Assembly (NCBI GenBank): GCA_025890175.1
Contig: JANPYM010000010.1
Span: 712,427-776,426, forward strand
Length of the DNA stretch: 64,000 bases
Reading direction: 5' to 3'
Source of the DNA: Ciborinia camelliae
Taxonomy: Eukaryota; Ascomycota; Leotiomycetes; Helotiales; Sclerotiniaceae
Position numbers and translations under genes: made by a program. Positions 59,101 to 64,000 of the stretch are shown here, piece by piece. The notes under the pieces were generated by a model, which saw only the letters and a program-made list of their open reading frames with translations, was not told where the DNA came from and did no database searches. How positions within the stretch are numbered: position 1 is the stretch's first letter; each line of letters starts with the position of its first letter.

Positions 59101-59227
59101 CGCAGCGCTCTCTTTACAACTCCCAAAAAACTTCACCTTGTCGCCCTTCCACCTCCGCACATATATCCAGTTTTTTGCGCAAACAAATGGTACACAAGCT
59201 AAACAAGGAATAACATTTAACAACAAA
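56188..59227. other. 3-kb interval without a recognised gene
   Basis: No known family seen. Two plus-strand open stretches (56434-56811 and 57119-57481) look more protein-like than their neighbours, for example SLLPAVAYQVPGYLDQSLLL and VVLSDSPTHDADLFTLEEH, but I cannot join them to each other or to a start with confidence. The part near 58290-58470 is AT-rich, and 58620-58850 is pyrimidine-rich, upstream of the methyltransferase gene. Confidence 0.45.
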
Positions 59228-60213
59228 ATGGCATGGACATGTTCGGGCCGTTCTAATGCGGGGTTGATTAATAACATGTGGAATGCGAGGTTGATTCATA
59301 GTGAGAGAGTGAGGGATGCTATGATTTCTGTATGTTTATCTTCTCTTCTCGCTTTCTTCTCGGCTACCCTCGATTTATTGACTACTTTCCCTTTCCCTTC
59401 CCCCTTCCCCTTCCCCCTTCCCCTTCCCCAGAAGGACCCCAGAGATAAAAACTAACAAACAAACCAGATAGACCGTGCCCACTACACGCCTTCCACCGCG
59501 GGAGCCTACCAAGACTCCCCCCAATCCATTGGCTTCTCCGCCACCATTTCCGCTCCTCATATGCATGCCTCCGCTCTCGAATCCTTATCCCCATATTTAG
59601 GAGAGGGAAAGAGAGCTTTAGATGTGGGGAGTGGGAGTGGATATTTAACTGCGGTTATGGCGGAGCTTGTGTTTCCCTCTTCTTCCTCGTCTTCGTGTTC
59701 CTCGGGTCAGAATCCTGGAGAAATTGAAGGTCCAGGAAGAGGAAAGGTGGTGGGATTGGAACATATAAGACAATTACGAGATTTGGGCGAAAGAAATATG
59801 CGGAAGAGTGAAACGGGAAGAAGATGGTTGGAGGAGGGGAAGGTGGAATTTGTGGTTGGTGATGGGAGGGAGGGATGGATAGATTCGGATGGAGAAGAGG
59901 GATGGGATGCAATACATGTGGGAGCTGCCGCGCTGGAGATACATGATGCGTTGGTTGATCAACTGAGGAGTCCTGGGAGGTGAGTTTTACTTATCTACTT
60001 CTTTAATTCTCAATAAATACTATATAGATTATAAACTTAATAGCTAACCCCTCAAATAGAATGTTCATACCAGTCGAAAGTTCCAGAGGAATGGGCCAAC
60101 ATATTTGGGTGGTGGATAAAGATCGAGAGGGAAGAATATCGAAGGAAAAGTTATATGCGGTGAGATATGTTCCCTTGACTGATGCGCCAAGCTTCAACTC
60201 GAGATTAGGATGA
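59228..60213 (+). CDS. Protein-L-isoaspartate O-methyltransferase
   Basis: SAM-dependent repair enzyme that methylates isoaspartyl residues in aged proteins. Exons 59228-59329, 59468-59979 and 60060-60213 give 255 aa. The N terminus MAWTCSGRSNAGLINNMW leads to MISIDRAHYTP and IGFSATISAPHMHA, the substrate-binding motif of the family. SAM motif I is ALDVGSGSGYLT at about residue 83. The post-I strand carries a Ser-rich insertion (about nine Ser between 59680 and 59705), and motif II is WDAIHVGAAA. The C terminus has MFIPVESSRGMGQHIWVVDKD. Start 59228 has a strong context (AAAATGG). The frame is also open upstream to 59015 and would encode a signal-peptide-like segment. Intron 1 contains a C-tract region. 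Confidence 0.93.
59388..59429. repeat. CCCTT/CCCCTT polypyrimidine tract in intron 1
   Basis: Eight C-tracts of three to five bases are separated by TT or TTT within the first intron of the isoaspartyl methyltransferase gene. The complementary strand is a run of G-tracts able to form G-quadruplexes. Confidence 0.85.
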
Positions 60214-61743
60214 TATAAAATGGGAACAATATGCGGGAAGGGGGATGATACTTTTGAGAGTAAACGAGGAGAGGGGGATGCGATGAGTTTTCGTTGGTAG
60301 TGCAGGAAGTTTTAATTTGGACAAATACCCCGTTTGAAGTAATAGCAAAGGCAACAAGAAGGGTTTATCGGGGAAATTTACAAGGGAATGGAGATAATGA
60401 TGGGGAATGGAATAGGTGCTAGGATTATAAATGGGTGATTGGCACTCGGGTTCATTCATTGATCTTCACTTCGATAGGTATCAAAAAGAAAGAAATGACA
60501 TATTAAATTCCAACTGGATTCCAACTAATTGTGATTAATAAAGGCTTGTATGATCCGACCTCTTTACATATACAGTATATCCAAAAAGAAACCTTGGGAT
60601 TGGAATTTATGAGATGGAACTTGAAGTCTAAAAAGTCCTTTTCTTCTCCTGTTTTGTAGATTTTGCATGCATAGATTATATCTAACGAGCTGAATGAAGG
60701 GAATATATTGGTACCTAGTTGTTGATACGGAGAGCTTTCCGTTTTGTGTTTTCCGGTGGAAAAGAGGAATAGAGAGGCACTTGATATCTTGTTTGAAATT
60801 AGATAATCTAATTTGAGCAGGTAGTATTTTCCCGTCGGTAATGTGTTCTCATTTTAATGTATTCTTTCGATGTACTCTATTCGCTTAAAACAGTATTTCT
60901 ACACGGCATGATATGAGTTGAGGCGGGTTCAAGGCAGGCCACTGAGCCGCAAGGAAAAGCACAAACTGTTTGTCAAAGGGGAAAGATTGAACAGAGAGGG
61001 GGATATGAGAATATCCAACAAAATACAGTAGGTAATATGGTATATTGATTGAACTGACATTTATTTGAAGCGACAACAAGTTAACTGATATTTTGTTATT
61101 ATTGTGTATCGAGCTAGTGTATGTAGAACTATTTTATATCAACAAAATCTTATAATGTGATGTGATGTGATGAAAGTATAAAACTTTCTCGTCTTGAGGT
61201 GAGGTAAAGATGGAGAAAGTGGGGAAATATAATAGCCGAGGAGAGGAGATGAGATAATATTGAACTCTGGGGCACTGGCGGGCGGAGTTACTCACTTCAT
61301 ATGACATCGATACATTTCGACACCCACATACTAACTCCATCCAATCCTGATGGTTCGAATTAAATTTCATATTTATTTTATTTCCTATTCTTATTCTTTC
61401 TATACAACCAAGCAATGCCCATGCCCGCGCGCTCTGCCCATTCGTATAAAACGAGAGGTGATACATACGCAAATACCACCATGATCCATATGTATGTACC
61501 TATGCAGTGCTTCAAAATCAACGATAAAAAGGACAAGCTGTGTACGCATGCACGCATCGGATATCATGCTATTCCATCCCACCCAATCCCATCCCATCCT
61601 ATTCATCAATCATATCATATCATATCATACCAAAGGCAAATCATCAATAACAAATCCGCGTCTCATATCTTCAAATGTCGGCTTGCCACCAACATCCCCA
61701 AGATCCCAATTCATCCTAAACCCAATCCATATCCCCAAAGATT
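60214..61743. other. Convergent intergenic region, methyltransferase / deubiquitinase
   Basis: 1.5 kb, no gene recognised. It contains CATCC/CATAT repeats around 61570-61632. Confidence 0.55.
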
Positions 61744-64000
61744 CTACCAAGTATTTCCATGTCCATCTAATGCCAACTGAGAAGTAACTCCCGTCCTATC
61801 TTCCCCATCCATCTTCGGCATAATCTGTCTTGGATTCACAAATTGCTCCTGTCTCACTTCCCCCATCTCTACATCCTCATCGTGATGCACCTCAACCCCA
61901 TCTTCCAAGACTTTCGCCCAGGAATTCGCACTCATCACAGGTGAACTTGGCATCTCCACGTCCCTCAATTCCCTATGAACAGCCCCTACCAAATCAATCA
62001 CATCCGAACTTCGTACATAGCCGAGATAATAAGGCGTGCCACTTGCACCAGCAACTTCATGTTCAAAGATTCTGCGACGATCACGCACTTCTGTAACATA
62101 TTCATCGTTATATTCTCTCCAGATATCATTCTCGAAATCGTATATGTAGATCCAGTAATGACCACCACCAGCTTCACCACGATGAATAAATACTGTTTGA
62201 AGTTTATATTCATACTTTGTCATATTGGTGAATTGTTCATTTCGTTTTTGTTTGAGGAGTTGGATTTCTTCGTTGTTTCTCTCGATCTCTTGCCTTAATT
62301 CGACTTGGCGTTCTTCAAGCATAGTGATCAAGTCTGGATCAACTTCCATGTCATCCATCTCCTGTAAACTTTTAGTGAAATTTTGTGCCGCACATAGAGC
62401 ATCGCAAACGGAAATGTCTTCTGTTGATATTTCCTGGCCGAGAGACTTTTGTCGCTCTTCCAAGGTATTGATACGGGCTTTCCATTTCCATGCTTCTTGA
62501 CGACGGCGCATCAAGGTGGAGTCAGGATCTTCGGAGTCCATATATCTATCCAGGTATATTGTCTCTGGAAATATTACCGCATTTCTGTTCTTATATGCCG
62601 TGTGCTTGATATTATCGTAACGTGTTCGTTGGATTTGTACTTGTAAGATCGGAGGTAGTTTAGTAATGGATGCATATTGTGGTTGAACAGTACCATCAAT
62701 ATGTACCTGCTGTTCATCAAAAACCACATCCAATGCTTCATAAATATCTCGGGATTTGTATTCATCCGGAAAAATGATGAGATTAGCCCATGGCTCAACT
62801 TTCTTCTCTAGCTTTTGCGCCTTTCGGAGGTATGAGGCATTCGCACCATAGAACGTGTCCCTAATGTTGTCTATTTGCTCGCCAGAGATAGGATCGATAC
62901 TTGTTGGCTTTATAGCACATTGCAAACGAAACATGACGTTTCCGATAACCTCTGTGACATCTTGCTGAGATCCAAATTTCCATAGATCGTCATCGGTGAT
63001 GACCTCTTTATCATTTGTCTGTATCGAAAGGCCAGCCTTATTTCTTGGAGGAATTGGAGGTGGCATATCTGGCGCGGCAGGGATGATGTCTGAAGCTGGA
63101 GATACCGAATCACCATTGACCATAACAGCGTCATCAAAATTACTACCGGTATCCTCTGTCTTGGTGTCCCAGACTTTTTCTGCGGCGGCACTCGTTTTCC
63201 CTACAGCATCAGAATATGGAGGTAGACCATCCATATCCGGTGCATCTACCAATGTACCTTCACTGCTATCATCACGCTCATTTATGTCTTTTTCTTCAGG
63301 CCGGTCAACCATCTCAATATCATCATCAGTTGAAGGTGGAGGAGGAAAGGTCACTGTCGGGGGACCTTCTGGGCCAAAAAAAGGGCTCGTTATAGAAGCG
63401 ATGTTTGGCGGATCACTTGGGCTACTGATAGAAGCTCGACGGAAATTCGCTTCAGCTGCTGAGCTGAATATAGTCAATTCGGCCAACTCTCTAGTAGGTT
63501 TGATGGATCTTGTTGAGGCAGTCTTCAGATTTTCAAACAAGTCGTGTAACTCAGTCACAACTATTTTACGATTAGTAGAATCTCTTGACCGACAAAATAT
63601 GCGACACTCACATTTCTGGGCTTTGATAATTTCGGCCTTACTGACAGCACGACCTCCAACACGCTTTTTATTAATATCCTTTTCGTTCAGGGACATGCGG
63701 TTTCGTTCGAAATTCATGACAACATCTCGAACGGATTTTACGGTATAGTAATACTGTAGAAGACTGTTTAGATAGCAAGTATTCCCAATGTTGTCCAGGC
63801 CGACAGGTTGATTAGCTGTTGACTTTACTGCTTGAATATCGGCATTTGGATCGTCGAGTTTCCTTAATAAGTAACTACTCTGACGATCGTGAGCAATTAC
63901 TCGAAATGCTTCTGTGTAGCTATCTGATGATCCGGCAGGAGCCCCAGCCCTCAAACTTTCGTAATAGGCGAGTACAGTATCATCCGGAGCTCTTCGATCG
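61744..64000 (-). CDS. Ubiquitin carboxyl-terminal hydrolase, Ubp2-like (5' end missing)
   Basis: Cysteine-protease deubiquitinase of the USP/UCH family, most like yeast Ubp2, which trims K63-linked chains. The visible part is exons 64000-63612 and 63560-61744 (735 aa), open at the window edge, so the N-terminal part lies outside. The catalytic Cys box is PVGLDNIGNTCYLNSLLQYY, about 65 residues from the edge. An acidic, Pro-rich insertion between about 63500 and 63040 separates it from QQDVTEVIGNVMFRLQ (Gln-Asp-Val-Thr-Glu motif). A later coiled-coil insertion carries EERQVELRQEIERNNEE, and the His box is HRGEAGGGHYWIYIYDF. The intron is 51 nt (GTGAGT ... AATAG). The C terminus extends about 100 residues past the His box. 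Confidence 0.92.
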   Translation of the reverse strand, partial: DRRAPDDTVLAYYESLRAGAPAGSSDSYTEAFRVIAHDRQSSYLLRKLDDPNADIQAVKSTANQPVGLDNIGNTCYLNSLLQYYYTVKSVRDVVMNFERNRMSLNEKDINKKRVGGRAVSKAEIIKAQKCECRIFCRSRDSTNRKIVVTELHDLFENLKTASTRSIKPTRELAELTIFSSAAEANFRRASISSPSDPPNIASITSPFFGPEGPPTVTFPPPPSTDDDIEMVDRPEEKDINERDDSSEGTLVDAPDMDGLPPYSDAVGKTSAAAEKVWDTKTEDTGSNFDDAVMVNGDSVSPASDIIPAAPDMPPPIPPRNKAGLSIQTNDKEVITDDDLWKFGSQQDVTEVIGNVMFRLQCAIKPTSIDPISGEQIDNIRDTFYGANASYLRKAQKLEKKVEPWANLIIFPDEYKSRDIYEALDVVFDEQQVHIDGTVQPQYASITKLPPILQVQIQRTRYDNIKHTAYKNRNAVIFPETIYLDRYMDSEDPDSTLMRRRQEAWKWKARINTLEERQKSLGQEISTEDISVCDALCAAQNFTKSLQEMDDMEVDPDLITMLEERQVELRQEIERNNEEIQLLKQKRNEQFTNMTKYEYKLQTVFIHRGEAGGGHYWIYIYDFENDIWREYNDEYVTEVRDRRRIFEHEVAGASGTPYYLGYVRSSDVIDLVGAVHRELRDVEMPSSPVMSANSWAKVLEDGVEVHHDEDVEMGEVRQEQFVNPRQIMPKMDGEDRTGVTSQLALDGHGNTW

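Noticed and set aside
62996..63748. 250-codon forward frame opposite the Ubp2-like gene
   Set aside because: Ser/Gly-rich reverse image of the acidic insertion; the sense strand has the catalytic motifs.

Overview
The window is nuclear DNA of a filamentous ascomycete. Genes are split by short introns (mostly 45-110 nt, with CTAAC/CTRAY branch sites close to the acceptor). Several products are fungal-specific (DASH subunit Dam1, 2EXR protein, fungal Grainyhead/CP2 factor, CCCH-FG nucleoporin), and intergenic DNA is full of CCAT, AGGT, ATTC and GAT microsatellites. The protein flavour and the very frequent intergenic CCTAGGTA-type words suggest Leotiomycetes, perhaps Sclerotiniaceae; this is an inference without a phylogeny.

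Layout: a Sec14/CRAL-TRIO lipid-transfer protein (-, 1163-3373); Dam1 (+, 4292-5062) convergent with Bud20 (-, 5191-5704); mitochondrial aconitase (+, 7038-9719); RPS26 (-, 11391-12187) divergent from ubiquitin-RPS27a (+, 12571-13092); Rsa3 (-, 14186-14700); a 16-exon ABCC-type ABC transporter with an in-frame stop in its second nucleotide-binding domain (+, 15190-20403); a kinesin-10/KIF22-like motor (+, 21163-23474); a cytochrome P450 (+, 26140-27767); a Grainyhead-like CP2 factor (-, 29596-32288). A gene-free stretch of about 10 kb (32289-42349) follows and carries a 361-bp TA-flanked MITE. Then come an oxysterol-binding protein (+, 42350-44046), an alpha/beta hydrolase broken by a scaffolding gap (-, 45339-46635), condensin SMC4 (-, 47207-51490), an ELYS-domain nucleoporin (+, 51856-52911), a CCCH-FG nucleoporin (+, 53317-55134), a 2EXR protein (-, 55540-56187), a protein-L-isoaspartate methyltransferase (+, 59228-60213) and a Ubp2-like deubiquitinase running off the right end (-, 61744-64000).

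Most genes are housekeeping: ribosome production (RPS26, RPS27a, Rsa3, Bud20), chromosome and spindle mechanics (Dam1, KIF22-like kinesin, SMC4), nuclear pore (ELYS, CCCH-FG), lipid traffic (Sec14, OSBP) and the TCA cycle. Accessory genes are the transporter, the P450 and the hydrolase. They are not contiguous, and I see no biosynthetic backbone, so I do not call a secondary-metabolite cluster. Exon joins were derived by hand from splice sites and reading frame. Every complete multi-exon model has a total length divisible by three.

Most notable: the nonsense codon just before the NBD2 signature of the ABC transporter; a strong 21-bp-stem hairpin inside RPS26 intron 3; three GCAAGT (GC-AG) introns forced by frame; the TA-flanked MITE; a nested minisatellite; and an assembly gap whose repair (delete 10 N plus one 31-bp copy) restores the hydrolase frame. 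I found no CRISPR array, prokaryotic system or clearly novel multigene system.
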